Part shown: positions 55,233 through 64,000 of the stretch, in pieces
Layout: every line of letters begins with the position of its first letter
How positions within the stretch are numbered: the stretch's first letter is position 1
Source of the DNA: JALHMI01 sp964598535
GTDB lineage: Bacteria; Planctomycetota; Planctomycetia; Pirellulales; PALSA-1355
Length of the DNA stretch: 64,000 bases
Assembly (NCBI GenBank): GCA_964598535.1
Contig: CAZRCI010000014.1
Location: 1 to 64,000, forward strand
Reading direction: 5' to 3'
Notes under the pieces: model-generated
Told to the model about the DNA's origin: nothing
The model's input: only the letters and a program-made list of their open reading frames with translations
The model's database searches: none
Position numbers and translations under genes: made by a program

Positions 55233-56354
55233 ATGAACCGATTGCGCAGCCTGATGCAGGGTTTGGCAATTTTGCTCGCCGTGCAGGGGAGTCCTTACGC
55301 GAGTGAAATCGCCTGGCGCATTGCCACGGTCGCCGGCAACGGACAAACGGGCGACATTCCGCCACGGGCCGAGGTCTCATCCTCGCTGGCCGTTCCGGTC
55401 GATCAACCTTTTGGGGCGGAGTGCGGACCCGATGGCGCTCTGTATGTGACCTCCATCGGCCAGCATCGCGTGTTGCGAATCGATTTGAAAGATGGCGGAC
55501 TGACGAGCGTTGCCGGCCGCGGACGTCCCGGCTTCGCGGGCGACGGCGGGGCGGCCACCGAGGCGCTTTTGAACGAACCGTATGAGGTTCGCTTCGACGC
55601 CGCGGGGCACTCCCTGTACTTCGTCGAGATGAAGAACCATCTGATTCGCAGGATCGATCTGCATACGGGCGTTATCGCAACCATTGCCGGTACGCCCCTG
55701 GAAGGCTTTGCCGGCGACGGCGGCCCGGCGACCGAGGCCCGCTTCCGTCAGCCGCATAGCATTGCCTTGGATGATCGCGGGCAGCTTTACGTCGCCGATA
55801 TCGGTAACCATCGGATTCGCGCCCTGGATCTGGTGACGGGCACCATTCGCACGATCGCCGGAACTGGCGAAAAACGGCTGCCGATAGATGGTGCGATTGC
55901 CAAAGCTCAGCCCATCCTGGGCCCGCGGGCCTTGCATGTCGTTGCCCGTACCCTGTGGATCGCGCTGCGTGAAGGGAACAGCATCTGGCGGCTCGATCTC
56001 GACTCGGGCCGTATTCATCATGTCGCCGGTTCAGGCAAGTCAGGGTACTCCGGCGATGGGGGCCCGCCCGCCAGCGCCACGTTCAATGGCCCGAAGGGAA
56101 TCGCCGCGACCGCGGACGGTGTCGTTTACGTCGTCGACACCGAGAACCAGGTGATCCGCCAGATCGATACCGCCGCCGCAACCATCCGCACGATCGCGGG
56201 CCGCGGTCCCCAGGCACGAGGTTTTGCCGTCGAACGGGGCGCCGCGCTCGAATCCCAGTTCGACCGTCCACATGGTGTCGGCATTGGCCCAGACGGGAGC
56301 CTTTACGTCGGGGATACGAACAATCACCGGGTTCGTCAGCTCAGGCACGAGTAA
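55233..56354 (+). CDS. Exported NHL-repeat beta-propeller protein
   Basis: A 373-residue protein with a signal peptide (GLAILLAVQGSPYA). It is built from about six NHL repeats, each with the pattern of GFAGDGGPATEARFRQPHSIALD and LYVADIGNHRIRALD. Such propellers serve as binding scaffolds in the envelope. No catalytic domain is attached. It is divergent from the alkyl-sulfatase-like gene and converges with the PQQ-like propeller gene 30 bp away. Confidence 0.88.
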   Translation: MNRLRSLMQGLAILLAVQGSPYASEIAWRIATVAGNGQTGDIPPRAEVSSSLAVPVDQPFGAECGPDGALYVTSIGQHRVLRIDLKDGGLTSVAGRGRPGFAGDGGAATEALLNEPYEVRFDAAGHSLYFVEMKNHLIRRIDLHTGVIATIAGTPLEGFAGDGGPATEARFRQPHSIALDDRGQLYVADIGNHRIRALDLVTGTIRTIAGTGEKRLPIDGAIAKAQPILGPRALHVVARTLWIALREGNSIWRLDLDSGRIHHVAGSGKSGYSGDGGPPASATFNGPKGIAATADGVVYVVDTENQVIRQIDTAAATIRTIAGRGPQARGFAVERGAALESQFDRPHGVGIGPDGSLYVGDTNNHRVRQLRHE

Positions 56355-56384
56355 CGCGGTTCCGCCGTCATTGTCCGCCGTGTG

Positions 56385-57632
56385 CTACTTTTGCTCGATG
56401 CGGTACAAAGCCTCCTTCGTCCGCAGATAGATCGTCTTTTCGTAGACGGCCGGCGAAGCCATGCACCCGGCGTCGAGTGTGTTCGTGGCGAGCAGGTCGT
56501 ATTTGCGATTTGCCGCGACGACAAACGTCTCGCCGTCCTGATTGCTAAAGTAAATTTTGCCTTCGGAGTAAATGGGCGAGGAGGAAAACTCGCCCTCGAG
56601 ACGCTTGTTCCAAATGCGGTCGCCGGTCTTCGCGTCCAGGCACGTCACCACCGCGTTGTCCGCGACCATGAAGATCAGATCGTCGAGCAACAGCGTGGAG
56701 GCCCGGGTCGGGACTCCTTGACTGGTCTTCCAAACGACGTTCGTTTTCGTCAGGTCGCCGCTTCCGCCGGGCTTCATGGCAAACAAACGGAACCCGCCAG
56801 AGGCCGTGTTGATATAGATCAGCCCATTGCCGATCAGCACCGTGTTGCAGGCGTTCATCCCGCCGTGATTGATGCGCCACAGCTCATCGCCGGTTGTCGG
56901 CGCATAGGCGATCGTGGCGCCGGCGCTGGGATACACGAGTTGCTCGATTCCGTCGACCTCGATGACGCGGCCCGTGCCGTAGCCTTTTTTCATGTCACCA
57001 TTGTCGGTGCCATACTCGATGTTGCGATCGCGTTTCCAAACCGTCTCGCCCGTGTGTTTGTTGAGAGCTACGACGTACTGAAAGTCATATCCATCGAACG
57101 CGACGATCAGCAGGTCGCCATGAATGATCGGCGACGAAGCCGGCCCGCGAAAGTGATTGCATTCGAGGTCCTGACGCGTCCACAGGATGTTGCCGCTCGA
57201 CGTATCGAGCGCCGCGGTTCCGTGGGCCCCGAAGTGGACATAGACGCGTCCCGCTTCAATGACGGGCGTGCATGAGCCGTAGCTGTTCAGGTCATAGCAG
57301 AACTGCGGCTCGGAGATGTCGAACACTTTGATGTCGCTTGTGATCTTGCCGCTCTCGCGATCCACGCAGATGGCAAACAGTTCGTGCCCCTCGGGCGTGG
57401 CCGTGGTCATCCAGATCTGATCGTCCCAGATCACCGGCGACGACCACGCCCGGCCGTGAATGGGCGTCTTCCAGACAATGTTCTCCGTTTCGCTCCAGGT
57501 CGTCGCCAGGCCGGTTTCGGCGGTCTTGCCTTCACCGTTCGGGCCACGAAACTGCGGCCAGTTTTCGCCGGCAAAAGTCGACGCGGCAAGCAACCAGCAG
57601 GCAAGTCCAATCGCGAGCGCGGTGCGAAACAT
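56385..57632 (-). CDS. Exported PQQ-like beta-propeller protein
   Basis: A 415-residue protein with a signal peptide (LAIGLACWLLAASTFAGE) followed by the planctomycete-typical NWPQFRGPNGEG. The rest is a WD40/PQQ_2-like propeller with repeated patterns such as VVTCLDAKTGDRIWNKRLEG and VVALNKHTGETVWKRD. No enzyme residues of quinoprotein dehydrogenases were recognised, so it is probably a binding or scaffold protein. Confidence 0.85.
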   Translation of the reverse strand: MFRTALAIGLACWLLAASTFAGENWPQFRGPNGEGKTAETGLATTWSETENIVWKTPIHGRAWSSPVIWDDQIWMTTATPEGHELFAICVDRESGKITSDIKVFDISEPQFCYDLNSYGSCTPVIEAGRVYVHFGAHGTAALDTSSGNILWTRQDLECNHFRGPASSPIIHGDLLIVAFDGYDFQYVVALNKHTGETVWKRDRNIEYGTDNGDMKKGYGTGRVIEVDGIEQLVYPSAGATIAYAPTTGDELWRINHGGMNACNTVLIGNGLIYINTASGGFRLFAMKPGGSGDLTKTNVVWKTSQGVPTRASTLLLDDLIFMVADNAVVTCLDAKTGDRIWNKRLEGEFSSSPIYSEGKIYFSNQDGETFVVAANRKYDLLATNTLDAGCMASPAVYEKTIYLRTKEALYRIEQK

Positions 57633-57721
57633 GGCAGATGGCGGAAGGGTGTGCGGCTGGAAACCGAGCGGTAGATACCAACGGGTTTATTGTAGCCGCC
57701 GGCGGGGTCGGTCGCAGCGCC

Positions 57722-58708
57722 TCAGGCCTTGAGCCTGCCGAGCACCTCGGGATTTACCACCGATTCCTCGGGCCAGCGGCCCGCCAGGATATCGAGGATG
57801 TTCTTGGCCGCCGCGATGGCCATGTCTTCGCGAGCCTGGGTGTCGAACGAGGCCAGGTGCGCCGTGACGACCACGTTTTCATGCGCCAACAGCGGATGGT
57901 CCGCCGGCGGGGGCTCGACTTTGAAGACGTCGAGCGCCGCCCCGGCCAGGTGCCCCGATGCCAACGCCTCGTGCAAATCCACTTCGTTCACCAGGCTGCC
58001 GCGGGCGGCGTTGATCAGCACGCTGCCCGGCTTCATCAACGCGAGCGAGCTACGGTTGACGAGATCAAACGTCTCGGGCGTGGCCGGCGCATGGAGCGAT
58101 ACGAAATCGCTTTTGCGCAGCAACGTTTCAAGGTCCACAAGCTCGATGCCGCATTGTTCGGCGAAAGACCGGTTTGGCGTCAAGTCGAAGGCCAGCACGC
58201 GCATGCGAAACGCCTTTGCTCGACTGGCCACGCTGCAGCCGATGCGCCCCAGGCCAACGATTCCCAAAGTCGAGCCGCGCAGCGGAATGAACACTTGCCG
58301 CCGCCGCCAGGCGCCGCCGCGACAGTCGTTGGCGCCGCTCACGATCCGCCGGGCCACGGCCAGCATCAGGGCGAACGTATGTTCGGCGACCGCTTCGTGA
58401 TTCGCCGCGGGCGTAATCGTCACCGGCACGCCGTGCCGCGTGGCGGCCGCGGTGTCCACGCGGTCGTACCCGACTCCGTTCCGCGAGATCACGCGCAGCC
58501 GCGGCAACTCGCGGAGCACGCGCTCGGTGTAGGGCTCCCCGCTGGCGATCACGGCGTCGAACCCTGCGAGCTCGCGGATGGTATCGTCTTCGGTCGAGAG
58601 AACGACTTTCGACGGATACGCCACCTCGCAGCCGCCCGCTCGCAGCAGGTCCAAATGAGGCCCCGGCAGTTCGCGAATCGCTTCCGTGTTGATCAGCACG
58701 CGTGTCAT
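57722..58708 (-). CDS. D-2-hydroxyacid dehydrogenase (phosphoglycerate-dehydrogenase-like)
   Basis: A 328-residue NAD-dependent dehydrogenase. The dinucleotide motif is GIVGLGRIG, and the catalytic residues appear as Arg in NAARGSLVNE, Glu in DVFKVEPPP and His in TAHLASFD. It lacks the ACT domain of full-length SerA, so it may act on phosphoglycerate or another 2-hydroxyacid. It is on the same strand as the cyclophilin gene, whose stop is 33 bp upstream. Confidence 0.88.
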   Translation of the reverse strand: MTRVLINTEAIRELPGPHLDLLRAGGCEVAYPSKVVLSTEDDTIRELAGFDAVIASGEPYTERVLRELPRLRVISRNGVGYDRVDTAAATRHGVPVTITPAANHEAVAEHTFALMLAVARRIVSGANDCRGGAWRRRQVFIPLRGSTLGIVGLGRIGCSVASRAKAFRMRVLAFDLTPNRSFAEQCGIELVDLETLLRKSDFVSLHAPATPETFDLVNRSSLALMKPGSVLINAARGSLVNEVDLHEALASGHLAGAALDVFKVEPPPADHPLLAHENVVVTAHLASFDTQAREDMAIAAAKNILDILAGRWPEESVVNPEVLGRLKA

Positions 58709-58741
58709 TTGCGTCAGCTTAGGGCCAAGCGGCCGCGATTG

Positions 58742-59446
58742 CTAGGCGGCGGCTCGCCGTTTCCGCGAGCCGCGGACAATGGCCAGACTACCAAGCCCGG
58801 CGGCCGCGGCCAGGAAAATCGTCGCCGGTTCCGGAACCACGCTGATGCTGTGGACGATCACCTTGTTCGCGTCCGTGAGTTGGTCTTCGAGGCTAAAGTT
58901 TTGCAGGGGCAGTTCGTTGAATGGGCTTCCCCCGTTGAAGATCGGCAGGGCATTGATTTGATCGACCACGTCCATCCCGTCGCCCAACACTCGGCCGAAC
59001 ACGGCGTAGCCCGCCGAGAACTGGTTGGGGGCCAGACTCGCGGAATTGTCACCGGTATTGATAAACCATTGCGTGGTCGCGGTATTGGGTTGTTGCGTCC
59101 TCGCCATTGCCAACGTGCCACGTTCGTTCGGCAGGGTGTATTCCAGCGGAATCGGCGCGTTGGACGGAACCGCATCGAAGTCTTTCGTATAGCCCCCGCC
59201 TTGGATCACGAAGTTGGGCGGAGAGCGATGGATGAGCGTGTCGGTATACGTGCCGGCCGTCACATAAGACAGGAAGTTCGTCACGGAAATCGGCGCGATA
59301 TCGTCGTACAGTTCCACGTCGAACGCTCCCACGTTCGTCGCGAAACGAACGATCGTGCCGGCGTTGGCCACGGAGGCGCCTAATACAACCACGAAGACAA
59401 GTCCGGCCGCGGTAATCCACCTACGAAACATGCGGTTCTGATTCAT
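58742..59446 (-). CDS. Exported cyclophilin-type peptidyl-prolyl isomerase with PEP-CTERM anchor
   Basis: A 234-residue protein from ATG 59446. A signal peptide (ITAAGLVFVVVLGASVANA) is followed by a cyclophilin domain with the typical FATNVGAFDVELYDDIAP, FVIQGGGY and MARTQQPNTATTQWFIN stretches. The C-terminus has VPEPATIFL, a hydrophobic helix and SRKRR, the PEP-CTERM sorting signal cut by exosortase. It would fold or remodel proteins outside the inner membrane. The usual cyclophilin Arg in FHR reads HRSPPNF here, which keeps the catalytic Arg. It is preceded by a long gap with a 14-bp tandem repeat. Confidence 0.88.
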   Translation of the reverse strand: MNQNRMFRRWITAAGLVFVVVLGASVANAGTIVRFATNVGAFDVELYDDIAPISVTNFLSYVTAGTYTDTLIHRSPPNFVIQGGGYTKDFDAVPSNAPIPLEYTLPNERGTLAMARTQQPNTATTQWFINTGDNSASLAPNQFSAGYAVFGRVLGDGMDVVDQINALPIFNGGSPFNELPLQNFSLEDQLTDANKVIVHSISVVPEPATIFLAAAAGLGSLAIVRGSRKRRAAA

Positions 59447-59939
59447 CGAGTACAATTCCAAGGGATGATGGTTGGTAGTTGAAGCTTTTGCTCGGATTGC
59501 TTTCGGGAGTCGGTCGCGGCCCAGCGGCGCGTGGAACGAACCAGACGGCATTCCGAGATCGTCGCGGTGGGCCGAATCATTGGGCCCGAATCATTGGGCC
59601 CGAATCATTGGGCCCGAATCATTGGGCATCGTCGCGAGCGGCGATCGTTTTTAGAGGTCGATCACGCGCCAGAGGCCGGATCGAGATTTCATTAGGACAA
59701 ATTCCTGCGTCCGCGGCCGCCTTCAGAGGGCGACGGACGTTTCGCGGGTTCAGCACGAGAGGTTTACAACTTTGCAAACGATGCATCGAGCATAATCGTT
59801 CAAGAATCGGTTGCCAAGCGTTTTTCTCCGAAAACGCCAGGCAAACCTCCCCGTGCGGCTGGGGCCGGCCGAACTCCTGTTATAATTGGGGGGCTGTTGT
59901 CGTTCGTCCCGCCACCCGGCCCGCACGATTCTCTTTCCG
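59447..59939. other. Divergent intergenic region with tandem repeats
   Basis: This stretch of about 490 bp between the cyclophilin gene (minus) and the cytochrome/DUF1549 gene (plus) has no supported gene. A four-copy 14-bp repeat at 59573-59627 is the only clear structure. It should hold promoters for both genes. Confidence 0.5.
59573..59627. repeat. Tandem repeat, four 14-bp copies
   Basis: CGAATCATTGGGCC occurs four times in a row (59573, 59587, 59601, 59615), the last copy ending in GGGC followed by A. Each junction makes the palindrome GGGCCC. It lies 127-181 bp upstream of the cyclophilin start. The unit length is not a multiple of three, and no gene crosses it. Confidence 0.95.
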
Positions 59940-62933
59940 ATGGCGATGTCCGCTGCAAAGCCTATCCAGCGCGTGGCAATTCTAGGGCAATTCGCACTTT
60001 GCCTCATGGCAACAACGGTCGGGGCGGCAGATTTATTTGTCGAGCGCGTGGCTCCGATCTTCGAGCAGCACTGTGTTGGCTGCCATTCAGGCGAGCATCC
60101 CAAGGGGGGCCTGGATCTTTCCAGCGCCGCCAACGCGTTTCGCGGTGGTGAGAGCGGCCCCCTGTTGGTCGCCGGGAAACCGCTCGAAAGCACGCTCTTC
60201 GACTACCTCGGCGGTGACCCGCCCGCGATGCCAAAGGACGCTCCGCCGCTCCAGGAAGAAGAGCTCACAGCGATCCGGCAGTGGATTGCCGAGGGGGCCT
60301 CTTGGCCGGCCGGCCTGATCCTATCGGACAAAAAACAAATCGATGCCAACTGGTGGTCGCTCTTGCCGTGGCGGCAGGTTGCCGTTCCGGCGAACGCCGG
60401 CTCCTGGGGACGTACTTCGGTCGATGCCTTCATCTGGAAGACGCTTCAGGAACAGGGGCTCAAGCCCAACGCCGAGGCCGATCGCGAGACGCTGATCCGC
60501 CGGCTCACCTTCGATCTGCATGGACTGCCGCCCACGCTGGAAGAGATCGATGCGTTTCTGGCCGATCGTAGTGACGAGGCCTACGACACGCTGGTCGATC
60601 GGTTACTCGCCTCGCCTCGCTACGGCGAACGCTGGGCACGCCACTGGCTCGACGTCGTGCACTACGGCGAGACGCACGGCTACGACAAGGACAAAACGAG
60701 GCCCAACGCCTGGCCGTACCGCGACTACGTGATTCGCAGCCTGAACGCCGACAAACCCTACGACCAGTTCGTGGCCGAGCAGGTTGCCGGAGACGTGCTC
60801 GACCCGGCGAATCCCGACGCGGTCGTGGCTACGGGGTTCATCGCCGCCGGCCCCTGGGATTTCGTGGGACATACCGAGCTGCGCGAAGGCACCACCGACA
60901 AGGAGATCGCACGCTCGAACGATCGCGACGACATGCTCGCGAGCACGATGTCCACGTTCGTGAGCCTGACGGTGCACTGCGCCCGTTGCCATAACCACAA
61001 GTTCGACCCGATCACGCAGCACGACTACTACGCTTTGCAGTCCGTGTTTGCCGGCGTCGACCGTGCGGAGCGCGGCTACGATGTCGAGCCTGCCGTGGCA
61101 CGCAGACGATTCGAGCTGACGCGTGAGCAGCGGCAACTCGAACACCGGCTGGCCAGAATTCATGAGCAGATGGCGGCGTTCGATCGTTCCGAACTGGCCG
61201 AAATCGACCGCGAGAGCAGGACCCTTCAGGCGGAGCTCGAAGCGTTGCCGCCGGGCGAAACCAGCCAGTCGCTGGGCTATCACAGTCAAATCATGCCAAC
61301 GGCCGATACGACGAAGTGGGTTCAGGTCGATCTTGGCGCTTCGTTGCCGCTGGACGAGATCGTGCTGGTGCCGGCTCACGAAGCGTATGGCGGCCACCCG
61401 GGCCCGGGGTTCGGTTTTCCGCCGCGCTATCGGCTTGACGTTTCCGACGATCCGGAATTCACGCGCGCGGTTGCGGTTGTCGACCACTCGGCTGCGGATG
61501 TGCCGCTGCCCGGCGATCGTTGGCAACGGCATGCCGCCGCGGGCGTTCGGGGCCGTTATGTGCGAGTTACCGCCACGAAATTGTGGAAGCGGACCGACGA
61601 TTGGATTTTTGCGCTGGGCGAGCTTGTCGTGATGTCCGACGGAAAAGATGTCGCATTAGGCCGCCCCGTCGCTGCGCTCGACTCGATCGAAGCCTCGCCG
61701 CATTGGGCCAGCCGCAATCTGGTCGACGGTTTCAGCAGCCGCCGGCGCGTGATTGACGCCTTGGGGCTGGAAGTGCGTAGACAGCAGGTCGAGGGGCAAC
61801 TCGAACGCCTGCGCGAGGTTCGTCGTCAAGCGGCCCTCGCGCTGCTCGACGACGAGACTCGCGCGGCACTGCATCGCGCCGAGGCGCGGCTCCCCGAGAT
61901 TGCGCAAAAGCTCGCGATGCTTCCGCAGCAAGCTCGCGTGTATGCAACGCGGAGCGACTTCGCGCCCCGTCCGATTCATCTGCTGGCCCGGGGAGATGTG
62001 AACAGCCGCGGCGAACTGGTCACGCCCGGCGCTATTGCCAGTGTCGCGGGGCCCGTAGCCTCGTTCCAGCTCGACGACGCCGAGAGTGAAGGCCCGCGGC
62101 GTGCGGCCTTGGCCCACTGGCTTGTCGACTCGCAGAATGCTCTTATGCGCCGGTCGATTGTCAATCGTGTCTGGCAGTACCACTTCGGCCGCGGGATTGT
62201 CGATTCTCCCAACGACTTTGGACGCATGGGGTCGCTTCCTACGCACGCCGATCTCTTGGAGTGGCTTGCCCGCTGGTTCGCCGGCGAAGGCCATTCGCTC
62301 AAGTCGTTGCATCGTCTCTTGGTGACGAGCGCCGTGTATCGGCAAAGCTCTCTTTCCAATTCGGCCTATGCAGCCGTGGACGGCGGCAATCAGTATCTTT
62401 GGCGCATGAATCGTGCCCGGCTCGATGCCGAGGCCATTCGCGACACCTTGCTCTTTGTGTCCGGCAAGCTGGATTTCACGATGGGCGGTCCCAGCGTCCA
62501 GCAGTTCTATTTTAAGGACGACCATTCGCCCGTTTACGACTATACCCGCTTCGATGTGGACGATCCCCGGAGTTTGCGGCGCAGCGTCTATCGGTTTCTG
62601 GTTCGCAGTGTTCCCGATCCGCTGATGGATTGTTTGGATTGCGCCGATCCTTCGATTCTCACGCCGCGCCGCAACGCCACACTCACCAGCGTTCAGGCGC
62701 TCGCGCTGTTGAACAACCCGCTGGCAGTGCGGCAGGCAGAGCATTTTGCCGCCCGGTTGGAGTCCATGCACGCGGACCGGGCGTCACAGATCCAGGTGGC
62801 CTGCCGGTTGGCTTTCGGCCGCCGGCCCACGTCCGTCGAGGCGGAAACTCTGGCCAGGCATGCGGCCGCGCATGGACTGGCGAGCGTCTGCCGGGTGCTG
62901 ATCAACAGCAATGCGTTCCTGTTTATCGATTAG
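59940..62933 (+). CDS. Planctomycete cytochrome c / DUF1549 / DUF1553 protein
   Basis: A 997-residue exported protein. After a signal peptide comes a PSCyt1-type cytochrome c domain with heme motif CVGCH (Cys45, Cys48, His49). Next is DUF1549 (SVDAFIWKTLQEQGLKPN through CARCHNHKFDP, residues 347-351 forming a second CXXCH). The middle, about residues 455-585, is an F5/8 type C-like (discoidin) carbohydrate-binding domain. The C-terminal third is DUF1553 (LAHWLVDSQNALMRRSIVNRVWQYHFGRGIV). Such proteins are strongly expanded in planctomycetes and are always paired with a DUF1501 protein, as here (22 bp downstream). They are thought to act on polysaccharides or their sulfate esters outside the cytoplasm; the exact role is unknown. 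Confidence 0.93.
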   Translation: MAMSAAKPIQRVAILGQFALCLMATTVGAADLFVERVAPIFEQHCVGCHSGEHPKGGLDLSSAANAFRGGESGPLLVAGKPLESTLFDYLGGDPPAMPKDAPPLQEEELTAIRQWIAEGASWPAGLILSDKKQIDANWWSLLPWRQVAVPANAGSWGRTSVDAFIWKTLQEQGLKPNAEADRETLIRRLTFDLHGLPPTLEEIDAFLADRSDEAYDTLVDRLLASPRYGERWARHWLDVVHYGETHGYDKDKTRPNAWPYRDYVIRSLNADKPYDQFVAEQVAGDVLDPANPDAVVATGFIAAGPWDFVGHTELREGTTDKEIARSNDRDDMLASTMSTFVSLTVHCARCHNHKFDPITQHDYYALQSVFAGVDRAERGYDVEPAVARRRFELTREQRQLEHRLARIHEQMAAFDRSELAEIDRESRTLQAELEALPPGETSQSLGYHSQIMPTADTTKWVQVDLGASLPLDEIVLVPAHEAYGGHPGPGFGFPPRYRLDVSDDPEFTRAVAVVDHSAADVPLPGDRWQRHAAAGVRGRYVRVTATKLWKRTDDWIFALGELVVMSDGKDVALGRPVAALDSIEASPHWASRNLVDGFSSRRRVIDALGLEVRRQQVEGQLERLREVRRQAALALLDDETRAALHRAEARLPEIAQKLAMLPQQARVYATRSDFAPRPIHLLARGDVNSRGELVTPGAIASVAGPVASFQLDDAESEGPRRAALAHWLVDSQNALMRRSIVNRVWQYHFGRGIVDSPNDFGRMGSLPTHADLLEWLARWFAGEGHSLKSLHRLLVTSAVYRQSSLSNSAYAAVDGGNQYLWRMNRARLDAEAIRDTLLFVSGKLDFTMGGPSVQQFYFKDDHSPVYDYTRFDVDDPRSLRRSVYRFLVRSVPDPLMDCLDCADPSILTPRRNATLTSVQALALLNNPLAVRQAEHFAARLESMHADRASQIQVACRLAFGRRPTSVEAETLARHAAAHGLASVCRVLINSNAFLFID

Positions 62934-62955
62934 CCGGAGACTTTCCTAATACGCC

Positions 62956-64000
62956 ATGTTCGCCAAACGCATCACGAACGGGGCGCCGTCACATCCCCGA
63001 GGCGCGAGCCGCCGGGAGTTTCTCTGGCACAGCGGCGGCGGGCTGGGCGGCATTGCGCTTGCGCACCTGCTCACCCAGGCAGGGCTTCTCGCGCCGTCGG
63101 CTGCCGCGGCCGATAAGGCCGCTCCGCTCGGATTGCATCATCCGCCGAAGGCCCGCCGCGTCGTGCAGCTTTTTATGTCCGGCGCGGCCAGCCAGTGCGA
63201 TATGTTCGACTATAAGCCGCAGCTCATTAAGCACAACGGGAAGGCCTGGGATCCTGGCGAGAAGGTCGAACTGTTTCAAAGCACGCCCGGCCACTGCATG
63301 CAGAGTCCGTGGAGTTGGAAGCAATTCGGCGAGTGTGGCCACTGGATGAGCGAGCTTGTGCCGGAACTGGCGACGTGTGTCGACGACATCGCCTTTTTGC
63401 ACGGGATGGTTTCCAAGTCCAACGTTCATGGCCCGGCCACGTTCATGCAAAACTCGGGCTTCGTGCTTCCAGGCTTTCCGAGCATGGGCGCCTGGGTATC
63501 TTATGGCCTGGGTAGTTTGGCGGACGATCTGCCCACGTTCGTCGTGCTCCCCGACGCGCGTGGTTTTGCCCCTAACGGTCCCGGCAATTGGAACGCCGGA
63601 TTTTTGCCGGCCCAGCATCAGGGAACGCTGATCAAGCCCGCGGCGGCGAATCCAATCGCCGATTTGTTCCCGCCGCGAGACGCCGGCTATATCAATGCCA
63701 AAAACGAAACCGACACGCTCGCGGCGCTCAAGCAATTGAACGAGGCCCATCTGGCCGAGCGTCCCGGAGATTCACGCCTCGAGGCGCGCATCGCGTCCTA
63801 TGAATTGGCCGCGCGATTGCAGCTTAGCGCGCCCGAGGTTTTGGACATCGGCTCCGAGACTGCCGCGACGCGCAAACTCTACGGCTTGGACGACGGCGTC
63901 ACCGAAGACTTCGGCCGCAACTGCTTGATTGCCCGGCGATTGCTCGAACGCGGCGTTCGTTTCGTTCAGGTCTGGAGCGGCGCAGACAACGGATTTCCAC
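62956..64000 (+). CDS. DUF1501 protein, N-terminal part (runs off right edge)
   Basis: An open frame from ATG 62956 to the edge, 348 codons. SRREFLWHSGGG is a twin-arginine signal. The domain pattern VVQLFMSGAASQCDMFDYKPQL and GKAWDPGEKVELF is that of DUF1501 proteins, related to sulfatase/alkaline-phosphatase folds. The full protein is usually about 450-480 residues, so roughly the last quarter is missing. It follows the DUF1549/DUF1553 gene by 22 bp, as is usual for this pair. Confidence 0.93.
   Translation, partial: MFAKRITNGAPSHPRGASRREFLWHSGGGLGGIALAHLLTQAGLLAPSAAAADKAAPLGLHHPPKARRVVQLFMSGAASQCDMFDYKPQLIKHNGKAWDPGEKVELFQSTPGHCMQSPWSWKQFGECGHWMSELVPELATCVDDIAFLHGMVSKSNVHGPATFMQNSGFVLPGFPSMGAWVSYGLGSLADDLPTFVVLPDARGFAPNGPGNWNAGFLPAQHQGTLIKPAAANPIADLFPPRDAGYINAKNETDTLAALKQLNEAHLAERPGDSRLEARIASYELAARLQLSAPEVLDIGSETAATRKLYGLDDGVTEDFGRNCLIARRLLERGVRFVQVWSGADNGFP

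Noticed and set aside
59479..59985. Plus-strand frame over the 14-bp repeats with repeated GPNHWARIIGPESL
   Set aside because: The peptide pattern comes from the DNA repeat; no start context or domain, and it runs into the cytochrome gene in another frame.

Overview
The window looks like a piece of a high-GC planctomycete chromosome, probably from the Pirellulales side of the phylum. The signs are the paired cytochrome/DUF1549/DUF1553 and DUF1501 genes at the right edge, a BBP7-type outer-membrane barrel, a PEP-CTERM-anchored secreted protein, many predicted secreted proteins of unknown role, and short operons on alternating strands. No rRNA, tRNA, CRISPR array, insertion sequence or phage gene was recognised.

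Left (1-12168, all minus strand): a secondary-lipid or polyketide locus. Read in transcription order it encodes a class III PLP aminotransferase, an acyl-AMP ligase, a metallo-beta-lactamase-fold hydrolase, a thioester-reductase-like SDR with an SCP2-like tail, and a large synthase that starts with an active ketosynthase followed by a second ketosynthase lacking all three catalytic residues (a chain-length-factor-like domain, as in PfaC of polyunsaturated fatty acid synthases). The synthase runs off the left edge. A two-gene ABC exporter of the YbbAP/MacB type lies upstream on the same strand. The aminotransferase is preceded by three direct repeats with an exact 19-bp period. Together the genes suggest priming, extension, reductive release and amination of a long acyl chain; this product is an inference.

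Centre-left (12371-26244, plus strand): two adjacent secreted proteins of unknown function, then a TetR-controlled efflux operon (regulator, lipoprotein-type membrane fusion protein, two different RND pumps, no TolC), followed by a degenerate GGDEF protein. A promoter and a 16-bp operator can be seen in front of the TetR gene.

Centre (26567-37080): a trehalose/alpha-glucan locus as two convergent operons: treY and a glgX/treX-type debranching enzyme on the plus strand, treZ and a TreS-maltokinase fusion on the minus strand.

Right half (37464-64000): mostly household or stand-alone genes: fpg/mutM, a Tat-exported metallophosphatase, a BBP7 barrel, pyrF, ndk, an active/inactive M16 peptidase pair, a GNAT enzyme, an NRAMP metal transporter with a UspA protein, endonuclease IV, an archaeal-type glucose dehydrogenase, an exported EEP-family hydrolase, an alkyl-sulfatase-like MBL protein, NHL and PQQ-like propeller proteins, a 2-hydroxyacid dehydrogenase, a PEP-CTERM cyclophilin and the DUF1549/DUF1501 pair. 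Two short perfect tandem-repeat arrays (4 x 16 bp and 4 x 14 bp) sit between genes here.

Starts were chosen by reading the sequence: several genes use GTG or TTG, and many lack a clear Shine-Dalgarno sequence.
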